Assembly (NCBI RefSeq): GCF_004307425.1
Contig: NZ_SEWZ01000002.1
Location: 376,935-440,934 of the forward strand
Reading direction: 5' to 3'
DNA: 64,000 nt
DNA from: Aquirufa antheringensis
Lineage (GTDB): Bacteria; Bacteroidota; Bacteroidia; Cytophagales; Spirosomataceae
The notes beneath the pieces are model-generated. The model did no database searches. It saw nothing but the letters and a program-made list of their open reading frames with translations, and was not told the origin of the DNA. Each line of letters opens with the position of its first letter. The first letter of the stretch is position 1. A program made the position numbers and the translations under genes. This document shows positions 1 through 8,286 of this stretch, piece by piece.

Positions 1-56
1 AATAACTATATTTAATACAATTTGGCTAAATTGCCGCTTCTAAACCCTTCAGACAA

Positions 57-1829
57 ATGGTTCATCAACAATTCAACCGCGTATTCGACTTATTGACCGC
101 GTACAAAAGTTTTCAAAAAGAAGACCTCTTTAACAAAAAGAGGGATGGCGAATGGAAAAACTATTCATCGGCAAGTACCTTAGAGAACATTCAAACCTTA
201 GCCTTAGGCCTTTTAGAACTCCAGGTAAAACCGGGGGATAAAATTGCGATCATCTCGGGTAATCGTCCGGCTTGGAATTTCGTTGATTTTGCTGTTCAAA
301 TCATTGGAGGTGTGACAGTACCCATGTATCCCACCATTACGATTGAAGATTATGCGTATATTTTCAAAGATGCAGAGGTAAAATACATCTTCTGTGAAAA
401 TGAGGAATTGTATTTAAAAGTAAAGGAAGCTTCTAAAGGGAATAAGCAAATCAAAGGCGTTTATACCTTTGATCCAGTAGCGGATGTGGAGATGTGGACG
501 GCAGTGAAGGAATTAGGAGAAGGAAAAGACGCGGCCGTTTTACAGCCTTTAATGGATGCGGTAAAACCTAGTGATTTATTGACGTTAATTTATACCTCTG
601 GAACCACAGGTCGTCCGAAGGGTGTCATGTTAACACATCATAACATTGTCAGCAATATTAAGGCCTTGATTCGGGGCAAATTCTTTGATTTATATGCCAG
701 TGATCGCGCGTTAAGTTTCTTGCCTTTATGCCATATTTACGAGCGTACAGATGTGTACATGTACATGTATTACGGTGTTGCGGTCTATTATGCGGAGAGT
801 ATGGAGACGATTGCAGATAATATTAAGGAGGTAAAACCGGCGATGTTTGCGACCGTTCCACGTTTATTGGAGAAGGTTTATGATAAGATTTTGGCCAAAG
901 GAAATGAGCTCACCGGCATCAAACGGACGCTATTCTTTGGCGCTTTGGAATTCGGTTTACAATACGATCCCATGGAGAAGCTAGGTTTACTAGATTCTTT
1001 AAAACTGGCCTTTTACAGAAAAGTTATTTTCAGCAAATGGCGTGAAGCCTTGGGCGGAAGCGTTCGATTGATCGCTTCGGGTTCTGCTGCATTGCAACCT
1101 CGTTTATCCCGTGTTTTCTGGGCGGCCGGCATTCCGGTTTCAGAAGGCTATGGTTTAACCGAGACTTCGCCCGTTATTTCGGTATCACGTGTGAATCCAC
1201 CGGATTTTAAGGTAGGCTGTGTGGGTTCTTTAGTGGACTCGATAGAATTGAAGATCGCAGAAGATGGGGAGATTTGTGTGAAAGGGGATTCGGTGATGGT
1301 CGGTTATTACAAAAATCCAGAGGCAACGGCTGAGGCGATTGATCCAGAGGGTTGGTTCCACACGGGAGACATCGGAATGATGGTAGACGGAAAATATTTG
1401 AAGATCACAGATCGCAAGAAGGAGATCTTTAAAACGTCTGGTGGAAAATACGTAGCGCCACAATTAGTGGAGAATAAGCTAAAAGAATCAGCCTTTATTG
1501 AGCAATGTATGGTAGTGGGCGAAGGCCAAAAATTCCCATCAGCACTCATCATCCCAGAATTTAATGCCTTGCAAGTGTGGGCGGATCAACAAGAATTAGG
1601 CGTAAAAGGCCCAGAAGCCTTGATTAAAAACCCGAAAGTGTTCGCTAAAATAGAGCAAGAAGTTTTGGAAACGATGGCTTCGGTGGCGAAATACGAACAG
1701 GTTAAAAAATTCGTTCTTTTGCCGCGTTTGTTCACGGTAGCGGATGGTGAAATCACTCCTACCTTGAAATTAAAGCGCAAGGCGATTTACGCGAAACACG
1801 AGAAGGCGATTTTGGGCCTGTATGAATAA
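57..1829 (+). CDS. Long-chain acyl-CoA ligase (AMP-forming)
   Basis: This 590-residue protein is an ANL-superfamily adenylate-forming enzyme that should activate long-chain fatty acids to acyl-CoA by way of an acyl-AMP. The P-loop signature YTSGTTGRPKG lies near residue 180, the acyl-AMP motif GYGLTETSP near 365, and the TGD and DRKKEIFKTSGGKYV hinge motifs near 440-465. Length and C-terminal layout fit the bacterial AMP-dependent synthetases used in membrane lipid metabolism and beta-oxidation. There is no signal peptide, so it is cytosolic or membrane-associated. The ATG at 57 is the first in frame. The gene is followed 18 bases later by the promoter of gmd. The family is clear; the chain-length preference is inferred. 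Confidence 0.93.
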   Translation: MVHQQFNRVFDLLTAYKSFQKEDLFNKKRDGEWKNYSSASTLENIQTLALGLLELQVKPGDKIAIISGNRPAWNFVDFAVQIIGGVTVPMYPTITIEDYAYIFKDAEVKYIFCENEELYLKVKEASKGNKQIKGVYTFDPVADVEMWTAVKELGEGKDAAVLQPLMDAVKPSDLLTLIYTSGTTGRPKGVMLTHHNIVSNIKALIRGKFFDLYASDRALSFLPLCHIYERTDVYMYMYYGVAVYYAESMETIADNIKEVKPAMFATVPRLLEKVYDKILAKGNELTGIKRTLFFGALEFGLQYDPMEKLGLLDSLKLAFYRKVIFSKWREALGGSVRLIASGSAALQPRLSRVFWAAGIPVSEGYGLTETSPVISVSRVNPPDFKVGCVGSLVDSIELKIAEDGEICVKGDSVMVGYYKNPEATAEAIDPEGWFHTGDIGMMVDGKYLKITDRKKEIFKTSGGKYVAPQLVENKLKESAFIEQCMVVGEGQKFPSALIIPEFNALQVWADQQELGVKGPEALIKNPKVFAKIEQEVLETMASVAKYEQVKKFVLLPRLFTVADGEITPTLKLKRKAIYAKHEKAILGLYE

Positions 1830-1860
1830 TTGCGTTAGGCCTCTTTTTTGCGTAATTTTG
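1830..1860 (+). promoter_or_regulatory. Bacteroidota-type promoter of gmd
   Basis: A TTG at 1830-1832 is followed after 20 bases by TAATTTTG (1853-1860), which fits the Bacteroidota -33/-7 consensus TTG and TAnnTTTG. Transcription would start near 1867. That makes the in-frame codon at 1848 unusable and points to translation from 1869 or 1878. Confidence 0.6.
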
Positions 1861-1877
1861 ATTTCTTAATGAATCGT

Positions 1878-2957
1878 ATGTCGACAGGAAAAAAGGTAGC
1901 CCTTATTACGGGTGTAACAGGACAAGATGGCGCTTATTTAGCGGAATTTCTTTTAAATAAGGGTTATATCGTGCACGGTATCAAGCGCAGAAGCTCGTTG
2001 ATTAATACCGATCGCATTGATCATTTGTACCAAGATCCGCACGTGGATTCGGCCTCCTTTATCTTGCATTACGGAGATTTAAGTGATTCCACGAATATCA
2101 TTCGCATCATTCAAGAAGTGCAGCCGGACGAAATTTACAATCTGGGGGCGATGTCTCACGTGAAAGTATCTTTCGACGAACCCGAATATACAGCGCAGGT
2201 AGACGGCATCGGAACCTTGCGTATTCTAGAGGCCATACGTTTGCTAGGTTTGATTAAAAAGACCAAAGTGTACCAAGCGTCCACTTCGGAACTTTACGGC
2301 CTAGTACAGGAAGTTCCGCAATCGGAGACGACTCCCTTCTACCCGCGTTCTCCTTACGCTGTCGCTAAATTATACGGCTACTGGATCACGGTGAATTACC
2401 GCGAAGCTTACGGCATGTTTGCGGTAAACGGTATTTTATTTAACCACGAATCCCCGCTTCGCGGCGAGACTTTCGTGACGCGCAAGATTACTCGCGGTGT
2501 GGCCCAAATCGCTTTGGGACAAGAGAAAAAGATTCACTTAGGTAATCTAGACGCGAAACGCGACTGGGGCCACGCGAAAGATTACATCGAGGCGATGTGG
2601 TTGATTTTGCAACAAGATACACCAGAAGATTACGTGATCGCAACTGGCGTTACAACGACCGTTCGCGAGTTTATTCGCCTTTCATTTGCGGAATTAGGCA
2701 TTGAAGTAGCCTTCTCAGGTGAGGGTGTGAACGAAAAAGGAACCGTCGTTTCTTGCTCGAACCCGGCGTATCAAGTACCAGTGGGACAAGAAGTGATCGC
2801 GATAGATCCTCGCTATTTCCGTCCTACGGAGGTAGAATTATTGATCGGAGATCCTACGAAGGCCAAAGAAAAACTAGGCTGGACCCTCAAATACGACTTA
2901 GCCGCGCTAGTGAAAGACATGATTCAGGCGGACGTAAAACTTTTCTCGAACAAATAA
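1878..2957 (+). CDS. gmd: GDP-mannose 4,6-dehydratase
   Basis: Extended short-chain dehydrogenase/reductase that converts GDP-D-mannose to GDP-4-keto-6-deoxymannose, the precursor of GDP-fucose and related deoxysugars for surface polysaccharide. The N-terminal nucleotide motif is [10 protein letters not shown]. The catalytic Thr/Ser and YxxxK set appears as STSELYG and [12 protein letters not shown], and the GDP-binding [15 protein letters not shown] stretch is present. The start at 1878 (MSTGKKV) was chosen because the upstream promoter ends at 1860; 1869 is also possible. The gene is one base from the next, so the three genes to 4691 look like one operon. There is no GDP-fucose synthase (fcl) beside it. 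Confidence 0.92.
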   Translation: MSTGKKVALITGVTGQDGAYLAEFLLNKGYIVHGIKRRSSLINTDRIDHLYQDPHVDSASFILHYGDLSDSTNIIRIIQEVQPDEIYNLGAMSHVKVSFDEPEYTAQVDGIGTLRILEAIRLLGLIKKTKVYQASTSELYGLVQEVPQSETTPFYPRSPYAVAKLYGYWITVNYREAYGMFAVNGILFNHESPLRGETFVTRKITRGVAQIALGQEKKIHLGNLDAKRDWGHAKDYIEAMWLILQQDTPEDYVIATGVTTTVREFIRLSFAELGIEVAFSGEGVNEKGTVVSCSNPAYQVPVGQEVIAIDPRYFRPTEVELLIGDPTKAKEKLGWTLKYDLAALVKDMIQADVKLFSNK

Positions 2958-2958
2958 G

Positions 2959-4212
2959 ATGAGTACACGGATCGCCATTATTGGCTTAGGATATGTGGGT
3001 TTTCCGCTGGCGGTGGAGTTTGGAAAAAACATCCCCACCCTCGGATTTGATATTGACACGAGCCGCATCGCGGAATTAAACACGGGTTTTGACCGTACTC
3101 AAGAGGTTACAGCAGAGCAATTAAAGGAATCTGTTTCTTTAACTTTCTCCTCGAATGCCGCCGATTTAAGCACTTGCAACACCTTTATCGTTACGGTTCC
3201 TACCCCCATTGACCACTTCAAAAAGCCGGATTTAAGTCCCCTGTTGAAGGCATCGGAGATGATTGGGAAAGCCTTGAAAAAAGGCGACCTAGTCATTTAC
3301 GAATCCACGGTTTACCCGGGTTGTACGGAGGAAGATTGCGTTCCGGTTTTGGAAAAATTCTCCGGATTAAAGTTTAACGAGGACTTCTTCTGCGGCTATT
3401 CGCCAGAGCGCATTAACCCAGGCGACAAGGTAAACACCTTGACTAAAATCAAGAAAGTTACCTCTGGATCCACTCCCGAAATCGCCGAAAAAGTCGACCA
3501 ACTCTACCGCTCCATCATCACCGCAGGAACGCACAAAGCGCCTTCGATGAAAGTAGCCGAAGCGAGCAAGGCCATCGAAAACGCCCAACGCGACGTCAAC
3601 ATCTCGTTCGTAAACGAATTAGCCTTGATTTTCGATCGCATGGGCATTGACACCACCGAGGTGTTAGAAGCTGCCGGAACGAAGTGGAATTTCTTGAATT
3701 TCAAACCCGGATTAGTAGGCGGCCACTGCATTGGCGTGGACCCCTATTACCTATTGCACAAATCCGAAAGCCTCGGTTATTATCCACAAGTGATCCTTTC
3801 GGGTCGCCGCGTGAACGACAACATGGGTATTTTCGTGGCGAATAAATTAGTCAAACTATTGATTAATAAAGGCCAAAAAATCGGCGGCGCCAAAACCCTC
3901 ATGCTCGGCATCACCTTCAAAGAAAACTGCCCAGACATCCGCAACTCTCGCGTGGTGGATATCTACAAGGAATTAGTAGACTTTGGCATGGACGTAGACG
4001 TCTACGATCCCTGGGCAAACGCAGCCGAAGTGAAGCACGAACACGGCATCGAACTAGTCTCAAAACTAGCTGATAAATACCAAGCGATCGTTTTAACCGT
4101 AGCCCACAACGAATTTCTTGACCTCCCCTTCGCAGCCTTGAAAGCAGAAAACGGAGTCATTTTTGATATCAAATCTATCCTTTCCAAAGACCTGGCTGAC
4201 GCCCGCTTATAA
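2959..4212 (+). CDS. Nucleotide-sugar dehydrogenase (TviB/WbpA-like)
   Basis: A 417-residue UDP-glucose/GDP-mannose dehydrogenase family enzyme that oxidises C6 of a UDP-sugar, most likely UDP-GlcNAc or UDP-GalNAc, to the uronic acid with two NAD+. Residues 5-12 (IAIIGLGY) form the Rossmann motif. The catalytic cysteine is in GGHCIGVDPYYL near residue 257, and the C-terminal UDP-binding domain starts around 310. The length and the GFDIDTSRI-type N-terminus resemble the TviB/WbpA/Vi-antigen branch more than Ugd. The gene follows gmd by one base and precedes the NusG-like gene by two, so all three are probably co-transcribed for capsule or exopolysaccharide synthesis. The substrate is inferred. 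Confidence 0.88.
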   Translation: MSTRIAIIGLGYVGFPLAVEFGKNIPTLGFDIDTSRIAELNTGFDRTQEVTAEQLKESVSLTFSSNAADLSTCNTFIVTVPTPIDHFKKPDLSPLLKASEMIGKALKKGDLVIYESTVYPGCTEEDCVPVLEKFSGLKFNEDFFCGYSPERINPGDKVNTLTKIKKVTSGSTPEIAEKVDQLYRSIITAGTHKAPSMKVAEASKAIENAQRDVNISFVNELALIFDRMGIDTTEVLEAAGTKWNFLNFKPGLVGGHCIGVDPYYLLHKSESLGYYPQVILSGRRVNDNMGIFVANKLVKLLINKGQKIGGAKTLMLGITFKENCPDIRNSRVVDIYKELVDFGMDVDVYDPWANAAEVKHEHGIELVSKLADKYQAIVLTVAHNEFLDLPFAALKAENGVIFDIKSILSKDLADARL

Positions 4213-4214
4213 AC

Positions 4215-4691
4215 ATGGCTTGGTACGCGATTTATACGAAATCCAGAATGGAGAAGAAAGTCTCCTTGCGCCTCGAAGAGCTAGGCATCGAAGCCTATTG
4301 CCCTACCACCAAGCGTAAGAAGCAATGGTCTGACCGCAAAAAATGGGTCGAAGAAGTCCTCTTCCGCTCCTACGTCTTCGTTAACATCGACCTAGAGAAA
4401 CAAAGTGGTTTAGTCCGCCGCACCTTCGGTGTCGTGAACTTCGTCTACTGGCTCCACAAACCTGCCGTCATCCAAGACGCTGAAATCCTTGCCATCAGAC
4501 AATTCCTTTCTGACCACCTCGAGGTAGAAACCATCGGCACCACCGCAAAAATCGGCGACTACATCACCATCGAATCCGGCCCACTCACCGGTCAAACCGC
4601 CAAGATTGTAGGGCTGAAGAATAAGCATGAGGTGAGGCTTAAGATAGAGAGTTTAGGGTTTGAGCTTGTTGCGGCATTAGCAGAGAAGTAA
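4215..4691 (+). CDS. UpxY-type NusG-like transcription antiterminator
   Basis: A 158-residue NusG paralogue: an NGN domain at residues 1-100 starting MAWYAIYTKSRMEKKV, and a C-terminal KOW domain around 108-150 (KIGDYITIESGPLTGQTAKI). Proteins of this UpxY/LoaP/RfaH-like group load on RNA polymerase at polysaccharide operons and suppress termination. The length is near that of UpxY but the C-terminus is short. Unusually, it is the last gene of its operon (after gmd and the sugar dehydrogenase) rather than the first, and its target operon is not evident downstream, where a convergent gene and a strong inverted repeat follow. Confidence 0.85.
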   Translation: MAWYAIYTKSRMEKKVSLRLEELGIEAYCPTTKRKKQWSDRKKWVEEVLFRSYVFVNIDLEKQSGLVRRTFGVVNFVYWLHKPAVIQDAEILAIRQFLSDHLEVETIGTTAKIGDYITIESGPLTGQTAKIVGLKNKHEVRLKIESLGFELVAALAEK

Positions 4692-4697
4692 AACTAT

Positions 4698-4777
4698 AAA
4701 TGGTTAATGGTAAGTGGTGAATGGTAAATATTTGATGGTAGATTCATTCACCATTTACCACTTACCATTCATCATTT
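4698..4777. terminator. 32-bp inverted repeat between convergent genes
   Basis: Left arm 4698-4729 and right arm 4746-4777 are near-perfect reverse complements. Each arm is built from short reiterated units of the type ATGGTAA/ATGGTGA. The repeat sits exactly between the stop codons of the convergent UpxY-like gene and the membrane-protein gene, so it probably acts as a bidirectional terminator or transcript-end stabiliser. There is no U-tract of the classical kind. The heptad-like composition suggests expansion of a simple repeat. Confidence 0.6.
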
Positions 4778-4782
4778 AATGC

Positions 4783-6018
4783 CTATCCGAAAAAAAGATA
4801 ACTCACAAAAATAGCAGTAAGGATCCCCACCAAATCCGCCGCTAATCCCGCCCATAGCGTGTAGCGAATGTTGCGAACTTGAACAGAGCCGTAGTACAGG
4901 GCGATGACGAAAAGGACCGTTTCTGCGGAGCCTTGGAAGACACAAGAAAGGCGGCCGGCGAAGGAATCTGGGCCGAAGGTTTTCATCGTGTCAATCATCA
5001 TGGCGCGGGAACCGCTACCTGAAACGGGGTGTAAAAGAGCAGTGGGCATTGCGTCTGTGAAGCGATTGTCGATTCCCATATAGTTGACGGCCATTTTCAT
5101 GCCGTCTACGATGAAATCTAAAACGCCAGAGTTGCGAAGGCAAGAAATGGCTACGAGCATGCCTACGAGGTAAGGAATGATGCGGACGGAGGTTTCGAAT
5201 CCGCCTTTGGCGCCTTCAACGAAGGTCCCGAAAATGTCTACTTTCTTATAAAAGGCCGCAGCGATGAAGGAAAAAATGAGGGCGAAAAGGATGCCGTTGC
5301 TGAAGAGTTTGGACTGGATGTCGATTTGCTCTTTTGGGAGGCTGCTGAAGTACCATAAAATACCGGCAAGAATGGCGGTGATGCTGAAAAGCCAGCCAAA
5401 GAGAACGGGTTCAAACAGACGAATTTTTTGCTTGAAGGAGACGAAAATCAGACCCGTGATGGTGGCGGCGTAAGTGGCCATGAGGCAGGGAATAAATACG
5501 TCTGAGGCGTCTTGGGCGCCATAAATGGCCCGTTGAGCCATGATGGAAAGTGGGATTAAAACGGGGCCTGCGCTGTGGAGCACGAGGAACATGATTTGGG
5601 CGTTAGAGGCGGTTTCCTTCTCTGTATTCAAATCCTGTAAACCTTGCATCGCTTTTAAACCGAATGGGGTGGCAGCGTTATCTAATCCTAAAAGGTTTGC
5701 CGAGAAGTTCATGATCATTTGGCCATGAACGGGGTGGTCTTTTGGAACTTCAGGAAACAAACGAGAAAAGAAAGGTTGGATTTTGCGGGCCAAAAAATGA
5801 ATCGCACCCGCCTTCTCCCCTACTTGCAAAATGCCCATAAAGAAGGCCATGACGCCCGTTAATGGAAGAGCCACTTTCATGACGGCTACTTCCGCGGAGT
5901 CAAACATCCCGTCTACCAGGATTTTAAATATGTCGGTATTACCGAAGAAAATGAATTGAATCAGGGCGACGACGAACGCGACACCGAAGAACAAAAACCA
6001 AATCCAATTTAAAGCCAT
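4783..6018 (-). CDS. Fused SpmA/SpmB-type nucleoside-recognition (Gate) membrane protein
   Basis: A 411-residue polytopic membrane protein with two tandem nucleoside-recognition (Gate) domains, corresponding to the spore-maturation proteins SpmA (residues ~1-200) and SpmB (~240-411) joined in one chain. Conserved Gate features are visible: NLLGLDNAATPFGLKAM in the first half, and GGFETSVRIIPYLVGMLVAI and HPVSGSGSRAMM in the second. The fusion is common in non-sporulating Bacteroidota. It is believed to be transporter-like, but the substrate is unknown. It is transcribed towards the UpxY-like gene and diverges from the dipeptidase gene, with 48 bases between them. Confidence 0.85.
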   Translation of the reverse strand: MALNWIWFLFFGVAFVVALIQFIFFGNTDIFKILVDGMFDSAEVAVMKVALPLTGVMAFFMGILQVGEKAGAIHFLARKIQPFFSRLFPEVPKDHPVHGQMIMNFSANLLGLDNAATPFGLKAMQGLQDLNTEKETASNAQIMFLVLHSAGPVLIPLSIMAQRAIYGAQDASDVFIPCLMATYAATITGLIFVSFKQKIRLFEPVLFGWLFSITAILAGILWYFSSLPKEQIDIQSKLFSNGILFALIFSFIAAAFYKKVDIFGTFVEGAKGGFETSVRIIPYLVGMLVAISCLRNSGVLDFIVDGMKMAVNYMGIDNRFTDAMPTALLHPVSGSGSRAMMIDTMKTFGPDSFAGRLSCVFQGSAETVLFVIALYYGSVQVRNIRYTLWAGLAADLVGILTAIFVSYLFFG

Positions 6019-6066
6019 AGGTAAGAGAGGTAAAAAACGATTAAATTTAGGGAAAATTCCGTCAAA

Positions 6067-6750
6067 ATGAAGAATCTATTCGCTAAAGCAGTTCTAATGC
6101 TACTAATTAGCTTGTCGTTGAAGGCACAAAAAACGACCTGTGCTGCCGAATTATCCATGCAGAAACAGGGGCTACAAGAGGTGACAGCTCAAGTGAAGAA
6201 CGTTTTAGTTGAGCTAAAATATGCGACTTCTGATAATTTCATGAAGAAGAACGTATATGGTTGTTTGACGCATGCCTACTTGCAAAAGGAGACGGTTGTG
6301 ATGTTGAAGAAGGCACAGGAGAATTTGGAAAAAGCGCATCCTGGCTATCATTTGTTGATTTATGATGCGGCTAGACCGCTTTCGAAGCAGTGGGAACTTT
6401 GGAATACGTTGACAGAATATAGCCCAGAAAAACGCCGGACCTATGTGGCGGACCCGAAGGAGCATTCGATTCACAATTATGGAAGTGCGATCGATTTAAC
6501 GGTGGCGGATGAGACAGGAAAGCCGCTGGAGATGGGGACGAAATATGATTTCTTTGGCGAAATGGCCTACCCGAAAGAAGAAGCGAGGTTATTGAAGGCG
6601 GGAAAATTAAGCCAAAAAGCCATCGATAATCGCCTCATTCTACGCAAAGCCATGAAAAGTGCGGGCTTTATGCCCATTGAATATGAGTGGTGGCACTTCA
6701 ATGCTTTTTCGCGCAAAGTGGCGAAAGAAAAGTTCTCCGTTATACCATAA
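6067..6750 (+). CDS. VanX-like D-Ala-D-Ala dipeptidase (peptidase M15D)
   Basis: A 227-residue exported zinc dipeptidase; residues 1-20 form a signal peptide ending near LKAQ. Family-defining residues are present: the catalytic arginine in YDAARP, the zinc ligands in SIHNYGSAIDLT (His and Asp), and the C-terminal EWWH carrying the base Glu and third zinc His. Members cleave D-Ala-D-Ala. Outside vancomycin clusters (no vanH/vanA is nearby) they recycle peptidoglycan fragments, which fits a periplasmic enzyme here. Monocistronic by layout, starting at the ATG 49 bases after the divergent gene. Confidence 0.88.
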   Translation: MKNLFAKAVLMLLISLSLKAQKTTCAAELSMQKQGLQEVTAQVKNVLVELKYATSDNFMKKNVYGCLTHAYLQKETVVMLKKAQENLEKAHPGYHLLIYDAARPLSKQWELWNTLTEYSPEKRRTYVADPKEHSIHNYGSAIDLTVADETGKPLEMGTKYDFFGEMAYPKEEARLLKAGKLSQKAIDNRLILRKAMKSAGFMPIEYEWWHFNAFSRKVAKEKFSVIP

Positions 6751-6815
6751 ATGGGGTTTTATCCTGAAGCCTTGCCGTTTATCCTAAAATAAGGAGCGGC
6801 TTTCGCGGGATTGTT

Positions 6816-6823
6816 TACCTTTG
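6816..6823 (+). promoter_or_regulatory. -7 element upstream of tolC-like gene
   Basis: TACCTTTG matches TAnnTTTG and lies 21 bases before the start codon at 6845. No good -33 TTG is present at the usual distance, so the promoter may be weak or activator-dependent. Confidence 0.4.
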
Positions 6824-6844
6824 CATACATTTTATTGTTGACCT

Positions 6845-8197
6845 ATGTCTTTAAAAATATTCAGTCTTTCTGCTTTGCTTTTGGCCAGCGGAATATCAGC
6901 GACAGCTCAGAACGCTTCAGCGATTCAGGCGAACGGAAATACAGTTCAATTATCGCTTTCGAAGGCGGTTGAAATCGCGTTACAACACAATCTAAATGTG
7001 AAGTCTTACGAGGTGAGTTTGCGCAACGCACAATTGCAGTTGCAGCAGTCGAAAAATAACGCCTTGCCTAATTTAAGTGCGAATATTAATCAATCGGCTT
7101 CTTTTGGACGTAGTATTAACCCCTTCACGAACGGATACGATTCGCGTAACATTAATTACAATAACTTGGGTTTAAACGCAGGAATGCTTCTTTTTAATGG
7201 AGGCCAAATTCGTAACTCGGTTCTCCAAAACGATTATAACCTGAAGGCTTCGCAAGAAGATTTGGCATCTATCAAGGAAAACATTTCCCTACAAGTGGTG
7301 CTTTCGTACTTAGCCATTTTGAATTCGGAAGATCAATTAAGCATCGCGAAGTCGCAGACAGAAATTACGAAATTACAGATTTCTCGTACGGAGAAATTAG
7401 TGAATGCGGGCTCCCTTGCCCCTTCTAACCTATTGGATTTGAAAGCGCAATTAGCGAATGAAGAATCGAACGTGGTGAGTTTCCAGAGTTCTTTGGACCT
7501 CAATAAATTGACCTTGATTCAATTGTTAAACGATTCGAGTATTTCAGCCATTTCATTGCAACGCATTCAGGTTCCTACGCCTAGTTCTAATGGATATGAC
7601 ACGGGAATGGATGATTTATATGCCAAAGCTTTGGCGATCCAGCCTCTAGTGAAAGCCGCTGATCTACGGGTACAAAGTGCCTTAAAAGGTATTTCGGTGG
7701 CCAAAGCAGGTACCATGCCTACCCTATCCCTAAGTGCAAGTATGTCTGCGAACCAGTCAAATGCCTTAACGATGGGCTACTTTGATCAATTGAATAACAC
7801 CCAAAACAAGGTGATTTCGCTAGGATTAAACATCCCGATCTTCGCGCGTTTTGCGAACAAAACGAGAATTGCACAGGCCGGTTTACAACGCGAGAATGCT
7901 TCGATTGAAGCCTCAAAAGCGCGCTTAACGCTGCGCCAAAACATCGAGCAAGCCTACGTTAATTTAAACAACGCAGCCATGAAATACGAAGCGGGCCTTT
8001 CACAAGTATCCGCTTTAGAAGAGTCTTTCCGCGCAGCTGAAAGCCGTTTTCAAGCAGGAACAATCGATTTCGTAAGCTATAACTTACAAAAAACGAATTT
8101 AGACAAGGCGCGCTTGAGCTTGGTACAATCGAAATATGACTTCGTGTTTAGAACGAAGATTTTGGATTTTTATCAAGGGAAGAGTCTGGTTTTTTAG
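6845..8197 (+). CDS. TolC-family outer-membrane efflux protein
   Basis: A 450-residue outer-membrane factor with a signal peptide (residues ~1-22, ending ATAQ), followed by two long coiled-coil halves typical of OEP repeats: VEIALQHNLNVKSYE at the start of the first, and a second repeat beginning near residue 245 (YAKALAIQPLVKAADLR). It would form the trimeric outer-membrane tunnel of a tripartite exporter. The next gene is the periplasmic adaptor, 89 bases away, but no inner-membrane pump gene follows before the tRNA, so the partner must be encoded elsewhere. Confidence 0.9.
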   Translation: MSLKIFSLSALLLASGISATAQNASAIQANGNTVQLSLSKAVEIALQHNLNVKSYEVSLRNAQLQLQQSKNNALPNLSANINQSASFGRSINPFTNGYDSRNINYNNLGLNAGMLLFNGGQIRNSVLQNDYNLKASQEDLASIKENISLQVVLSYLAILNSEDQLSIAKSQTEITKLQISRTEKLVNAGSLAPSNLLDLKAQLANEESNVVSFQSSLDLNKLTLIQLLNDSSISAISLQRIQVPTPSSNGYDTGMDDLYAKALAIQPLVKAADLRVQSALKGISVAKAGTMPTLSLSASMSANQSNALTMGYFDQLNNTQNKVISLGLNIPIFARFANKTRIAQAGLQRENASIEASKARLTLRQNIEQAYVNLNNAAMKYEAGLSQVSALEESFRAAESRFQAGTIDFVSYNLQKTNLDKARLSLVQSKYDFVFRTKILDFYQGKSLVF

Positions 8198-8286
8198 ATT
8201 GGAGATAATAGAGTAGAGAGTATAGATAAAGAGTTTAATTAAATTTTTCGCTAGCGACTATCGACTAGAGACTATTGACTAAAATT

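Noticed and set aside
4783-6018. Evidence for sporulation from the SpmA/SpmB fusion
   Set aside because: The fused Gate-domain protein is widespread in non-sporulating Bacteroidota; no other sporulation gene is present.
6067-6750. Acquired vancomycin-resistance vanX
   Set aside because: No vanH, vanA/B or vanRS nearby and the gene lies in core context; an intrinsic peptidoglycan dipeptidase is more likely.
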